A stretch of DNA of 64,000 nt from JBHENC01 sp046262295 (GTDB taxonomy: Bacteria; Acidobacteriota; Blastocatellia; Pyrinomonadales; Pyrinomonadaceae), in assembly GCA_046262295.1 (NCBI GenBank), contig JBHENC010000015.1, forward strand, positions 24,252 through 88,251. The letters run 5' to 3'. The position numbers were made by a program, and so were the translations under genes. This document shows positions 50,362 to 60,011 of the stretch, one piece after another. Position 1 is the stretch's first letter. Each line of letters starts with the position of its first letter. The notes below the pieces were generated by a model. It made no database searches. It was not told where the DNA came from and saw only the letters and a list, made by a program, of their open reading frames with translations.

Positions 50362-53300
50362 TTACTTTTCCCCGTCGCGGCGGCGCGACCGGCGGCGACT
50401 TCTTCGCCAGCCGACGGCACAGGCGAATAGCCCGAGTCCGCCGATTATCGCGGTGGTCTTCATGCGATGTTGCGGAGCCGAAAGACTCAATGAAATCGCT
50501 TTGAGTTTCTCGGCGGGCGAGCTGATTGCCTTGATCGTCGCGCTCTTTGTCGTGGTGCGTGGCGCGTTCGGCGGATCGTCGGAGACTGTGAACAGCTCGC
50601 CGCCGAGCAGATACATACGCTGCATCTCTTCGAGCGTAAATGGACGCGCACCACGACGGCCAAAGACGGCGGTTTGATTGCCGCTTTCATCAACGGCGCG
50701 GTCGCGGTCGAGTCCCTTGGAGATATAGAGCGCCTCGCCTTTGGTTTTGAAGGTTGAAATCAAACGAGGCTCGGGGCGCGGGCTAAATCCTGCATAGGTC
50801 GCCATCGTTTCGGGCGAGGTGATTTGCAGAATGCGCAGACCGTTTTTGCCGTCGGCAACATAAGCGAAGGCGCTCGCGTTGGTCATCGCAATCTTAACGT
50901 CGTGCGCATCCGTGATTTTGCCGTCGGCATCAAACATCTGATCGAGGCGTGGCTTCTCCGGGCGCTCCACGTTGATAATCGCCACGCCTTCTTTGCCGTT
51001 GGCGACGTAAGCGTAGGTGCGCGCGACGTAGACGCTGAGTGCTTCCTTGAGCGGCACGCCCGCGCCTTCGACGAGGCGTGCGCGTTCGGGCTTGGTGATG
51101 TCAACCACCTTCAAGCCTTCTTCGTCAACGACGAAACCGTAGCGGAATTGCACGGCGAAGGCACGCGGATTCTTGAGCGCGGGCGCAGTAATCTGCGAAA
51201 CGGTCTTCGGTTCGAGCGGGTTGTTGATGTCAACGACGAAGAGTCCCTTTTCGGTGGTGATGTAGGCGTGCGTGCCCGCGATGGTGATGTTGTTTGCGCC
51301 TTCGAGCGCGCCGCCGGGATTGAACGCGCCGTTTGGATGCTTCGCCGGATCGAGCGCGCGTTTCAGGTAGTTGTTCAAAGGATCGCCGTCGAGCAGCGTC
51401 GCGGCGTTGACGAGAATCAAGCCTTCGTATTTGTCAACGACATACAGGAAAGCGTAGAGCAGGTGAATCGGCTGCTCTTCATTGATGGGGTTGTGCGTGC
51501 GTGCCGGATCAACGCCGAGCGTCGTGGGCGCAGCGACGGCCGTTGCATACTTCGTCTTTACGTAGAATTTCTGGCCGAAGCGTGAAACGGGTGCGGTGGT
51601 GATGCGCTCACTAAATCCCTTATGATCTATCTGCGCGACATCGTAGATGCGCAAGCCGCCTTCGCCTGCCGCGACGTAAGCGTATTCGCCGCGCAGTTGG
51701 ACTTGCAGCGCGCGCGGATTGCCGACGTGCTCGAAAGCGGTCTTCAATTCGCGCCCTTCTCGTTCAAACTTCGCGTAGCTGTCGGGATAAGCGACTTTGT
51801 GAAGCGTGCTGCCGATCACGGCCTGCGGTTCGGTGCGTTCCGTGACGGGCACGACTTCGAGCGCATCGTCGGCGGCGATATAAATATAGCGCCCCATGAA
51901 GTTGACGAAGTTTGTGCCCTGCAACATTAGTTGCGCCATCCATGCGTTGTTATCGTTGTTCTTCGAGACGTGGCAATCCGTGCAGCCCTTCGTCTCGGTC
52001 GCGCGAACGGTGTGCGGAACGTGCGTATTGAATGCCTGCCCGCTGTAACCTTCGGAAGAGATGGTCTGCTGCTGCGAATAAATCCACTCGCGGTTTTGAT
52101 TCTGCGAACTGACGAGAATTGCCGATGACGAACGCACCGGCGCAATGCGGTGGCCGGTCACCGTGCCGTCGCGCCCGAGCATAAAGACATCGTCGCGCAG
52201 CACTTGGAAATTATAGGTCGTGAAGTTGCGCGAATTATCGCCTTCGTTGTGGCGATTCGGCATCTTGCGGTTGGCCTGCATCGAAAGATGGCAGCCGAAA
52301 CAGCTGGTCATCCAAGACGAGTGGCAGGCGTAACAGGTCATATCGCTGTCTTTGTGCGCGAGTTCCTTTTCGTCCTTCGGCACATCGCCCCATGTTTGAT
52401 TGTCCGTGCGAATGGTTTTCGCGTAAGCGGATTTCTGGTTGTAGTCTGGATTGTCCGTGCCGTCCGGGTTCTTCGGCGTGACGGAGTCAATCGTTTGCTT
52501 GACTCTCCACCACATACCGGGTTCGACGACGGAGTTCTGGACGATCTGGCCTTCCTTTATCTGCACTTCCTTTTTCGTCGTGGGATCAATCTTCGTCAGG
52601 GGGCCGCGCTGGAAGATGGAGATGTGTTTGCCTTTGGCATCGAGCGCGTAATAGGTGTCAATCTCGTCGCCGCTCGCCTGTCGTTTGGTTAAATCGCGCC
52701 CGGCAGTGCGGTTAATGATCTTGCCGTTGAAGAGTCCCTGTCCGGCGGCGGGGCCACTGGTCATCAGCGTCGCGCGTTTTTGAATTGTGCCGTGACAATC
52801 AATGCAGCCGATTTCAATGGCGGCGCGCGGTTCGTTGTAGAGATTGCCGTTGCCGTGCGTGTCCTGACTGAAGTGGCAATCGGCGCAGTGCATTCCTTTC
52901 TCAAGGTGTATGTCCTTGAGATGAACGGGCATTCCGTCTTTAATTGACTCGTTCTTTAACTCGTGGTTGTCCGAATCGCGGAAGGCGGCGGCTTCGCGCA
53001 TCGTCTTGCCGTCGGGTTGCGGCATGACCTTGCCTTTGGCGTCAAGAAATTCGCCGTTTCTATTTCTTTTGAAGACGGTGCGGAAAAGCCAGCCGTGACC
53101 GTGAAAGTCTGCGAGCTGCGTGCGCTTTAGTTGATCGTTGAATTCGGGCGTGCCGGTCTTGGCTAAGAAATCCCTGTCAGACCATTTGCCGCGAAGGCTC
53201 GACGCTTCCGGGTTATGGTTGAGCTTGTACTGTTCCTCATCCTGCGACGGCGTGTGCTGCTTGTCCAGATACATTTTGTCGCCGTCTGTTTCGTTGTCCC

Positions 53301-54600
53301 ACCACGTCATGCCGTAGTAGGTGGCGACCATATTTGTGCCGGGATGCATATGGCAGACCATGCACTGCGAAGACGGAATGCGGCTCGTGAAAGTATGTTT
53401 GATCGGGTGTCCCGGTTCATCGCGCGGGATGCTTTGGTCGGCGGATTTGGTTGTGCCTTCGTTGCCGATGTCCGCGTAGATGGATGAATGCACGGGGCTA
53501 CGATCATTGGCGTAAACGGTATGGCAGGCCGTGCAGCCGGAGGAACGGTAATCGCCCGGCCAATCATTCGTGCCCAGAAAGCTGAGCAGCGGATCGAGGA
53601 GGCGCGTTTTTTGCAGGCCGAGATAGACGGGGTCTGTGCGTTGCAGCGTGCCGAGTCCGCGGGGGCTTAAACCTTTGTCGGGCTTGCCGGGGTCTTCGTC
53701 TCTGTCAGGCAAACCGACTTCGAGCCGCCGCCGTCCGCCGCGTTCAAAGACGCGCAGCACATTGCCGGGCTGCGAAATCTCCCAGCGCGGAAGCGGTTGC
53801 AGAAAAGTGAGTATCCCTTTGAACTTCGTTTCCTGCGCGGTCGGATGCGGCAGCCGCCAGAGTTCCTGCGGCGCGCCGTCTTCCGAATAGCTTTCGCCGA
53901 AGCGCGTGTCTTTCAACGGATAACCACCGTTATTATAAAGCGCCGCGCCCCACAGCATCGCGCCGTGTACGTGCATACTCGATGCGACGTGCTCGGATTC
54001 TTTGGAGTGGCAACCGCCGCAGGTCTGGCGCGCCACGCGCATATCGCCCGGATTTACAAAGCGAACAAATTCATAACTCTCTCGGAGAATATCCGCGTTG
54101 GTGTTTTCCGGGTTGGAGCTTGTCGCTTTGCCGTTGCGTTGCCAACGCTCCGGGAAGCGTGGCTTAACGTGCGAATCTTCGGCGGTCGTCCCAAACGGAT
54201 TGCCGCCATGACAGGCCGTGCAACTGAGTCCGATTCCGTCTTTGCCCTGCGCATCAATCTTCGCTTTGCCTTCTTGTCCCTGCGGCACGTGCATCGGTTC
54301 GATGTCTTTGTGACAGACGACGCAGCCCTCGACTTTGGGCGAGTTGTCATCCGTCGCTTTCGCCGGGGCGGTGGCCGCCGTTGCGGTCGCTGTGCCGGAC
54401 GCTGGCGCAGGTTTGGCGGACGGCGTCTGCGCATCGTCGGTTGACGCGGTTTCGCGTGAAGCGGTCGCGCCGCCTTTCGCTTTGACGATTGTGCCGGACG
54501 AGCGTGCGCCGATTAAGACGACGCTGAGCGCCAGCGCGATGACGGCGAGAAGCGAAACGATCTTGATGCGATTGATGGTGCTGATACGGTGCGGGTGCAT
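50362..54600 (-). CDS. Secreted multihaem (ten CXXCH) cytochrome c with LVIVD repeats
   Basis: This protein is 1412 residues from ATG 54600, preceded by GAGGAAG. A signal anchor (IVSLLAVIALALSVVLIGA) precedes a Ala/Thr linker and ten CXXCH haem sites between about 90 and 875: CVVCH, CTACH, CGGCH, CTACH, CMVCH, CADCH, CIDCH, CYACH, CFGCH, CTDCH. Residues 950-1370 hold LVIVD beta-propeller repeats (GLFVVDINNPLEPKTVSQI, GLKVVDITKPERARL, GVAIINVERPEKPRL). The C-terminus has a helix and Arg-rich tail (KTTAIIGGLGLFACAVGWRR), a membrane or sorting anchor. The protein probably carries electrons in or beyond the periplasm. It is co-transcribed (23-base gap) behind the barrel gene at 54624-56906. Confidence 0.9.
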   Translation of the reverse strand: MHPHRISTINRIKIVSLLAVIALALSVVLIGARSSGTIVKAKGGATASRETASTDDAQTPSAKPAPASGTATATAATAPAKATDDNSPKVEGCVVCHKDIEPMHVPQGQEGKAKIDAQGKDGIGLSCTACHGGNPFGTTAEDSHVKPRFPERWQRNGKATSSNPENTNADILRESYEFVRFVNPGDMRVARQTCGGCHSKESEHVASSMHVHGAMLWGAALYNNGGYPLKDTRFGESYSEDGAPQELWRLPHPTAQETKFKGILTFLQPLPRWEISQPGNVLRVFERGGRRRLEVGLPDRDEDPGKPDKGLSPRGLGTLQRTDPVYLGLQKTRLLDPLLSFLGTNDWPGDYRSSGCTACHTVYANDRSPVHSSIYADIGNEGTTKSADQSIPRDEPGHPIKHTFTSRIPSSQCMVCHMHPGTNMVATYYGMTWWDNETDGDKMYLDKQHTPSQDEEQYKLNHNPEASSLRGKWSDRDFLAKTGTPEFNDQLKRTQLADFHGHGWLFRTVFKRNRNGEFLDAKGKVMPQPDGKTMREAAAFRDSDNHELKNESIKDGMPVHLKDIHLEKGMHCADCHFSQDTHGNGNLYNEPRAAIEIGCIDCHGTIQKRATLMTSGPAAGQGLFNGKIINRTAGRDLTKRQASGDEIDTYYALDAKGKHISIFQRGPLTKIDPTTKKEVQIKEGQIVQNSVVEPGMWWRVKQTIDSVTPKNPDGTDNPDYNQKSAYAKTIRTDNQTWGDVPKDEKELAHKDSDMTCYACHSSWMTSCFGCHLSMQANRKMPNRHNEGDNSRNFTTYNFQVLRDDVFMLGRDGTVTGHRIAPVRSSSAILVSSQNQNREWIYSQQQTISSEGYSGQAFNTHVPHTVRATETKGCTDCHVSKNNDNNAWMAQLMLQGTNFVNFMGRYIYIAADDALEVVPVTERTEPQAVIGSTLHKVAYPDSYAKFEREGRELKTAFEHVGNPRALQVQLRGEYAYVAAGEGGLRIYDVAQIDHKGFSERITTAPVSRFGQKFYVKTKYATAVAAPTTLGVDPARTHNPINEEQPIHLLYAFLYVVDKYEGLILVNAATLLDGDPLNNYLKRALDPAKHPNGAFNPGGALEGANNITIAGTHAYITTEKGLFVVDINNPLEPKTVSQITAPALKNPRAFAVQFRYGFVVDEEGLKVVDITKPERARLVEGAGVPLKEALSVYVARTYAYVANGKEGVAIINVERPEKPRLDQMFDADGKITDAHDVKIAMTNASAFAYVADGKNGLRILQITSPETMATYAGFSPRPEPRLISTFKTKGEALYISKGLDRDRAVDESGNQTAVFGRRGARPFTLEEMQRMYLLGGELFTVSDDPPNAPRTTTKSATIKAISSPAEKLKAISLSLSAPQHRMKTTAIIGGLGLFACAVGWRRSRRRSRRRDGEK

Positions 54601-54623
54601 AAAAAGCTTCCTCAAGAGAGGGT

Positions 54624-56906
54624 TTAGAATGTGAATCTGACTTGGGCGAAAAGGGAATAGAGCGGCTTGCGCGGATTGATGATGCTCGGCGCGCAATAGT
54701 CTATGACGTTTGCGGGACAGTTGCGCCCCTCGTCCGTAAAGATGTCGCGGAAGCCGCGTCCGGGCACGAGCGTCGCCGCGCCGAAAGTCAGCGTGACGTT
54801 GTTGATGAGCAGCGGGCGATAAGCGAGGCCGACGCTGTAATCAAAGCCTATGTCTTTGCGCACGCGCGGCTGAAAGAGTACGTACTTGAGAGATTCCGTT
54901 TTGTCGAAGCGCATATAGTTGGCGTTGATGATTACTTTGGCGCGCTGCGTTAAGTCTATATCAAGGCCAGCGTTGTAAATGTAGATACCCGGATTGACGA
55001 AGTTCGCCTGTCCCTGCGTTTTACTGCTGCGCAAGGAAGGTATAATGCTGTTCGGCTGAACAAGGCCGACGCCGGTTTGCACGAGCCGTATGCCCTGACG
55101 ATTCCAGAAAGAGAATTGCCCGCCGATGAAATTCGGATCATCGAAGATGGCATCGAATCCGGTGGCCTTGCCGTCGGTCGGGTTCTTGTCGCCGGAAGCG
55201 TAAAAGAAGGATGTGCGGAAGCGCAAAAAGTCTTTGTCGAGCGACGCTTCGACCGCGCCCATTTCCGCCCGGATGTGCGTGGGACGCCCGGCAATCGGGT
55301 TGCGGGTATCGCGTCCGAGGGCAACATAAAAAGAGTTCGTCAGATTGATGCGCCCGACGTGACCATCACCGCTGAAGCCCAGGTAGCCGACGTTGACCGT
55401 ATGCGGACGCACATCGCCGATCTGCGCGGGGCGCACGAGAAAACCGTTACGGTCGAATTCGATGCCGCCCCGGTCGTTGTTGAAATGAAAACTTAGCTGC
55501 GCGGTATAGCCTTTTGTCAGAAAGTCTTGACGAAAGATATTGGCGATGTAGACATTCTGGCGGCGGCGGTCGAAACGATTGAGGCCGCTGTTGGTGTCTT
55601 TTTCGAGTTGCGCGAAATAGGCGGCGTTAAATTGATATTGGTTATTAGCGAAGCCGCCGAAGATGCGCGCGCCCAAGTTGTTATCTGAATAAATGAAGCC
55701 GCGAAAGTCCGACACGAAGGGCTGAATACCCGCGCGCACGGAGATAAAATCGAAGTTGGCATTGGTGTCTTCGATCTTGGCTTCGGCGAAGGCTTCTTCG
55801 AGAGAGAATTGCGTATCGCTGCGATTATTGCCGCGCCGGACGTCAACATTAATGTTTCCGGTTTCGCGCGTGCGTATGTAGTTCGGCACGCTGAATGTCG
55901 GAGAAATCTTGATCGCCCAGTTGCGTGGCTTGAAACTCGTGTCGCCGCTAAACATCTCGAAAGTGAATTGCAGTATGTTATTGGCCGCGAGTTGTTCGGG
56001 GCGACCGAAGAATTCGGAACTCACGGGCAGCGCGCTGTTCTGGCCTGACGGAGTCGGCAGTCGCCGCTGCTCTATGCTTTCTGTCGCGGTGGCCGACAGA
56101 ATCACAAAAACGCTGTTGCCGAAGAATGGATAATCGCCCTTCAGTTTGTTTTGATTATAAGGGTCTAACCAGTGTCCTTTTTTGAAAGGGACGTCGCGCC
56201 CGCGCGCGCCTTTGTCGCCGTAGCGGTCGTATTCCGGGAAGCCTATGCGCCAGCGGTCGCGGACGGCGCGGCGGTTTGGCGCAATCTGCGGTTCGGACGG
56301 CACGGTAACGCCCCCGGCATAACCGAGCGGCGCATCCGGCGTTTCAGGATTGGCGGGAAGCAAACTTGTAGAAGTGGCAGCGGCGGCCGGAAGGCGGGCG
56401 GTTTCGCTGGTCTTCGGCATGACGCCGCTTTCTTTCGCGTCAGACTTTTTGGTGTCGTTCTTACCGGCATCGTCTTTCTTGGCTTCGTCGGTCTTCTTTT
56501 TCTCAACGACGATATCTATCGGCGTGTCTTTGCCGTCGGCCACCAGAATGTTTTCGATGAATGCGCCGCTCGGCAGCGCCAGCCGCCCGTATTTTTTCTC
56601 TTTCTCTTTATCGTCCTTGAACTTTGCGACATACGGCGCTTCGACCGCGATGCGGTAGGCTCCGGCGGGCACGCTTATCTTATAACCGCCATCTGCGGCG
56701 GTGCGGTCGCGCACCATACGTCCGGTCACCTGATTGGTCGCCGTGACGGTCGCATCGGGCACGGCGACGCCCGCCGCGTCGCGGACGACACCCATGATAC
56801 GGCCGCGCGGTTGCGCGTGCGCAAGTGGAGAAATTATAGGAAGAATACTTCCGAGAATAATGCTCGCTAGTGCGAGCGGTGCGAAAAACTTCTGCAAGGG
56901 GGGCAT
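54624..56906 (-). CDS. Outer-membrane beta-barrel protein with carboxypeptidase-regulatory-like N-domain
   Basis: This protein is 760 residues from ATG 56906 (GAGG upstream). A signal peptide (LALASIILGSILPIISPLAH) is followed by a carboxypeptidase regulatory-like domain (GRIMGVVRDAAGVAVPDATV, 33-110), a Lys/Asp-rich linker (KKTDEAKKDDAGKNDTKKSD) and a long barrel with alternating strands. The last residues LFAQVRFTF end in Phe, the recognition signal for BAM-mediated insertion. It lacks a recognisable TonB box or plug. Directly followed by the decahaem cytochrome gene, it may be the pore of a porin-cytochrome conduit. The alternative is a receptor for a substrate of the cytochrome. Confidence 0.8.
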   Translation of the reverse strand: MPPLQKFFAPLALASIILGSILPIISPLAHAQPRGRIMGVVRDAAGVAVPDATVTATNQVTGRMVRDRTAADGGYKISVPAGAYRIAVEAPYVAKFKDDKEKEKKYGRLALPSGAFIENILVADGKDTPIDIVVEKKKTDEAKKDDAGKNDTKKSDAKESGVMPKTSETARLPAAAATSTSLLPANPETPDAPLGYAGGVTVPSEPQIAPNRRAVRDRWRIGFPEYDRYGDKGARGRDVPFKKGHWLDPYNQNKLKGDYPFFGNSVFVILSATATESIEQRRLPTPSGQNSALPVSSEFFGRPEQLAANNILQFTFEMFSGDTSFKPRNWAIKISPTFSVPNYIRTRETGNINVDVRRGNNRSDTQFSLEEAFAEAKIEDTNANFDFISVRAGIQPFVSDFRGFIYSDNNLGARIFGGFANNQYQFNAAYFAQLEKDTNSGLNRFDRRRQNVYIANIFRQDFLTKGYTAQLSFHFNNDRGGIEFDRNGFLVRPAQIGDVRPHTVNVGYLGFSGDGHVGRINLTNSFYVALGRDTRNPIAGRPTHIRAEMGAVEASLDKDFLRFRTSFFYASGDKNPTDGKATGFDAIFDDPNFIGGQFSFWNRQGIRLVQTGVGLVQPNSIIPSLRSSKTQGQANFVNPGIYIYNAGLDIDLTQRAKVIINANYMRFDKTESLKYVLFQPRVRKDIGFDYSVGLAYRPLLINNVTLTFGAATLVPGRGFRDIFTDEGRNCPANVIDYCAPSIINPRKPLYSLFAQVRFTF

Positions 56907-57364
56907 TGAAGAAGCCTCATATCTTAAAATTTTCTTCGGCGGATTTGGCAAGCGCGATTACGATCTGCGCTTTTTGATATTGCGACGATGTGATGCTTGC
57001 CGGTCAATAAATTCCGTCACGAAATCTCTTTCGTAAGGCCGGAACTTCTCACGAGGAAACTGCCTTTTAACACAAGACGCATCCCTCTGGCAACGAAAAT
57101 CTTTTCTGTCAACAATGAAAAATCTTTTCCGCGAGTTATGGAAGTATACGGCACGCGAAGATAAAACGGATTTTCAGATATGCTCTTAAGATTAATTTCC
57201 GCTTGAGCGAGCGTTCCGGCGATGTTGATTTTCTCACTTGCCGGTAAAATTTTTCTTGACGAAGTGATGCTCTCTGTTGCATTGTACGCGCCTGACGTTT
57301 TGGAAAACCCTCGTTCCGGTGTAGCCGCTTTACGAAACCTCCGGTTTTGATTGGTTATCTCGCT
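56907..57364. other. Divergent intergenic region between the barrel gene and the haem-binding-like gene
   Basis: 458 bases between two divergently transcribed genes, more A+T-rich than the coding parts. An open frame on the minus strand (57017-57382) has no domain character and probably is not a gene. TTGACG at about 57256 is promoter-like for the plus strand, but a matching -10 element is weak. No dyad of note was seen. Confidence 0.4.
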
Positions 57365-59554
57365 ATGAATAATATCCCCCATTTCCGCACGCGCTTTATT
57401 TTATTCGTCTGCCTGTGTGCCGCGTTTGTTTGCAGCACAGATAGATTCACACGCACCCATGCGCAGGCCATTAGTCTTGTGTTGCTCAGCGAGCAATCTT
57501 CCACGCGCGCGATGGCGATCGATTCGGTAACGCATACCTGCGAACCGTTTTCGATGACTTCGCCTGTAAAATGGAGCGCCGACAATCGCACGCGCGTGAT
57601 GCTCTTTGCGTTGAACCTCAATTTGCTGCCCGGTGAAACTGCGGCGGACGTTGTGGCTTACGCGGAAGACGGCGCGCACCGTACTTTTCCGCTCGTTGTC
57701 GAGCACGTCGGAGCCGTGCCGCAGCAAGCTTGGATGAGTTCGGTAGTGGTTCGTTTGAACGACGAGTTGGCGAACGCGGGTGACGTGCTGGTGCGCATTA
57801 GCTATCACGGTGTGGCGAGCAATCGCGTGCGTTTCGCGATCGGGCATATGGGCGGCGGCCCGGCGGATGATCCCAATTCCGTGCCGACACCCGGAACGGC
57901 GGCGGCGGCAGTGCTGGCAGCGATCCCGACAGTTCCGGCTGCCAATCCGAGCGCAAGCACGGCGGGAAACTTAACGGCGGAAGACGTACGCACCATCATC
58001 GCACAGGCCGTTTCCGCCGCCGCTTCAATGAATCGTAACGTAACGGTCGCCGTCACGGATCGTGAGGCCAATGTGCTCGGCGTGTTCACGATGCTCAATG
58101 CGCCTTCGACGACGCAGTTGCGCGGCGGCAACGGCCCCGGCCAGCAGCCTAGTTCGATAACGGGTCTAGTCCCGGTCGGGTTAGACGGCACGCGCGTGCC
58201 GTCCGTCCTTGCGGCTGTCTCGAAGGCGGCCACCGCTTCGATTTTCAGCACGTCCGGCAATGCGTTTACGACACGCACAGCGAGCTTTATTATTCAGGAA
58301 CATTTTCCGCCCGGTATTGATTTTCAAGGCAGCGGCCCGCTCTACGGCGTGCAGTTCTCATCCTTGAGATGCTCGGATATTAAAACGCCCGGCCTGCCGC
58401 TCGGCCTCTCTGGAGACCCTGGCGGCGCGCCGCTTTATAAGAACGGCCAAGCCGTCGGCGGCATCGGTATCGAAGGCGACGGCGTTTACACGGTAGACCG
58501 AGACCCGAAGGATTTCGATCAGCCATTTGAGGAAGTAATCTCGGTTTCGGGACAAAGAGGTTATGAACCACCGGCCTTGATACGCGGCGATAATATTCTC
58601 GTCAACGGTCTTCGCTTGCCGTATACAAATGTTGGCGACGCACCGAATCCGCCGACGATTGCCTTCGCCAACTTGCCCGGACAGGTTAATGCCCTTAATC
58701 CGATTCGCGGCGCACAGCCTTCGCAGTTTGTGCCCGCCACGCTCGGCGGTCTGCCCGGCGAGGTTGATCCGCGCTTTTTCCCAGCTATCGGAAGCCCGAC
58801 AAATTCGCCGAACTCGCTGACGGCTGACGACGTGACCCGGATACTCGCGCAGGGAGCGCAGCAGGCAAACGTCACGCGCGCGGCGATTCGGCAACCGCTC
58901 GGAAGCAGTGCCCGCGTCACCGTCTCGGTGGTTGATACGGATGGTCGCGTGCTCGGCATTTTCCGCACGGCAGATGCGCCCGTTTTCGGCTACGATGTGG
59001 CAGTGCAGAAAGCTCGCACCGCTGCCTTTTTCACGCGCTCAAATACTGCGGCCTTGCTGCGCAATGCAGGCTTCGGCTCTTACGTTGACCGTGCTGCCGC
59101 TGACGGCTTGAGACTTGACGGATCGGTGGCGTTCAGCGACCGTGCCATCGGATTCCTCTCTCGCCCGTTCTTCCCGGACGGAATTAACGGCACACCGCCG
59201 GGGCCGTTCAGCCCGCCGATTAACGAGTGGAGCGTTTTCAACGTCGGGTTGCAGCTTGATTTGATTAAAACCAACTTCGAGGCGACGGTTGTCGGTGTCA
59301 ACGTGCGTTGCACTTCGATTCCGAATTTGCCGAACGGCATTCAAATCTTTCCGGGCAGCGTGCCGCTTTTTAAGAACAATGTATTTGTCGGAGCCATCGG
59401 CATCAGCGGCGACGGTGTGGATCAGGACGATCTGATAGCCGCCGGTGGAAGCAACGGCTTTGTCGCCCCCGCATCGGTTCGTTCCGATCAAGTCATCGTG
59501 CGCGGCGTGCGCCTGCCATATGTGAAGTTTCCGCGCGACCCGAATCTTCCATAA
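57365..59554 (+). CDS. Secreted protein with two GlcG/HbpS-type haem-binding-like domains
   Basis: This protein is 729 residues from ATG 57365. A signal peptide (FILFVCLCAAFVCS) and an N-terminal beta domain of about 150 residues of acidobacterial type (NDELANAGDVLVRISYHGVA) are followed by two GlcG/HbpS domains: LTAEDVRTIIAQAVSAAASM with VTVAVTDREANVLGVFTML (about 205-400), and LTADDVTRILAQGAQQANVT with VTVSVVDTDGRVLGIFRTAD (about 490-700). HbpS-type domains bind degraded haem or iron. The gene lies beside the multihaem cytochrome operon, divergently. Haem/iron handling is therefore plausible. Repeat-domain divergence suggests old internal duplication. Confidence 0.8.
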   Translation: MNNIPHFRTRFILFVCLCAAFVCSTDRFTRTHAQAISLVLLSEQSSTRAMAIDSVTHTCEPFSMTSPVKWSADNRTRVMLFALNLNLLPGETAADVVAYAEDGAHRTFPLVVEHVGAVPQQAWMSSVVVRLNDELANAGDVLVRISYHGVASNRVRFAIGHMGGGPADDPNSVPTPGTAAAAVLAAIPTVPAANPSASTAGNLTAEDVRTIIAQAVSAAASMNRNVTVAVTDREANVLGVFTMLNAPSTTQLRGGNGPGQQPSSITGLVPVGLDGTRVPSVLAAVSKAATASIFSTSGNAFTTRTASFIIQEHFPPGIDFQGSGPLYGVQFSSLRCSDIKTPGLPLGLSGDPGGAPLYKNGQAVGGIGIEGDGVYTVDRDPKDFDQPFEEVISVSGQRGYEPPALIRGDNILVNGLRLPYTNVGDAPNPPTIAFANLPGQVNALNPIRGAQPSQFVPATLGGLPGEVDPRFFPAIGSPTNSPNSLTADDVTRILAQGAQQANVTRAAIRQPLGSSARVTVSVVDTDGRVLGIFRTADAPVFGYDVAVQKARTAAFFTRSNTAALLRNAGFGSYVDRAAADGLRLDGSVAFSDRAIGFLSRPFFPDGINGTPPGPFSPPINEWSVFNVGLQLDLIKTNFEATVVGVNVRCTSIPNLPNGIQIFPGSVPLFKNNVFVGAIGISGDGVDQDDLIAAGGSNGFVAPASVRSDQVIVRGVRLPYVKFPRDPNLP

Positions 59555-59556
59555 TT

Positions 59557-59599
59557 GCTGAAGCCTTCCGCTGGCAACAAGTCAACGGAAGGCTTCAGC
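59557..59599 (+). terminator. 14-bp hairpin after the haem-binding-like gene
   Basis: GCTGAAGCCTTCCG (59557-59570) pairs with CGGAAGGCTTCAGC (59586-59599), 15-base loop, directly after the stop at 59554. No T-run follows. Probably ends transcription or protects the mRNA 3' end. Confidence 0.65.
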
Positions 59600-59721
59600 C
59601 GCATAACAATACGCTAAACGGTTCGTTTTCGCGCACTCTCCCTGCTGGTTCGTTAACCGCGCATCTCAAATGTTGTTTCAATGGTTTCGGCTGGCGCTTG
59701 TATGAGTGCGGAAAATAAACC

Positions 59722-59767
59722 TTGACAAGCAGGCTTGAAAACTGTACATATGTCACGTTTTTGTGAC
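59722..59767 (+). promoter_or_regulatory. Sigma-70 promoter and adjacent dyad upstream of the TolB/DUF4214 gene
   Basis: TTGACA (59722-59727), spacer of exactly 17 bases, TACATA (59745-59750): a perfect -35 and a 4/6 -10. GTCAC-GTTTTT-GTGAC (59752-59767) is a small dyad right after it, where an operator or a leader hairpin would lie. The gene starts at 60012, so a transcript from here has a leader of about 255 bases. The rest of 59600-60011 holds nothing else I can support. Confidence 0.7.
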
Positions 59768-60011
59768 TGCGATGTAACCTAACCGCAATAAGATTTTTCT
59801 CTTCCTGTGATGGGTTTTTGAAGGCCAATTCCGCGACTGCCCGTATTGCTTTTACCAAAATCAAACGCTAAACACTTTCGTTGAATCGCTGTGTCTTTAA
59901 CGCACCCGCAATTAATTCCAAAGCTGCGATGAATGAAACTGTGAGCCAATCCGTAACCGAAACTCAATACGTATTTTCCGCAATTGAAAGACTGAATCAG
60001 GAGCGAGGTAG

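Noticed and set aside
50824..51585. Long plus-strand open frame of 253 codons inside the cytochrome gene
   Set aside because: It is antisense to the LVIVD repeats; repeated residues such as FVNDE mirror the repeat units, so it is a shadow.
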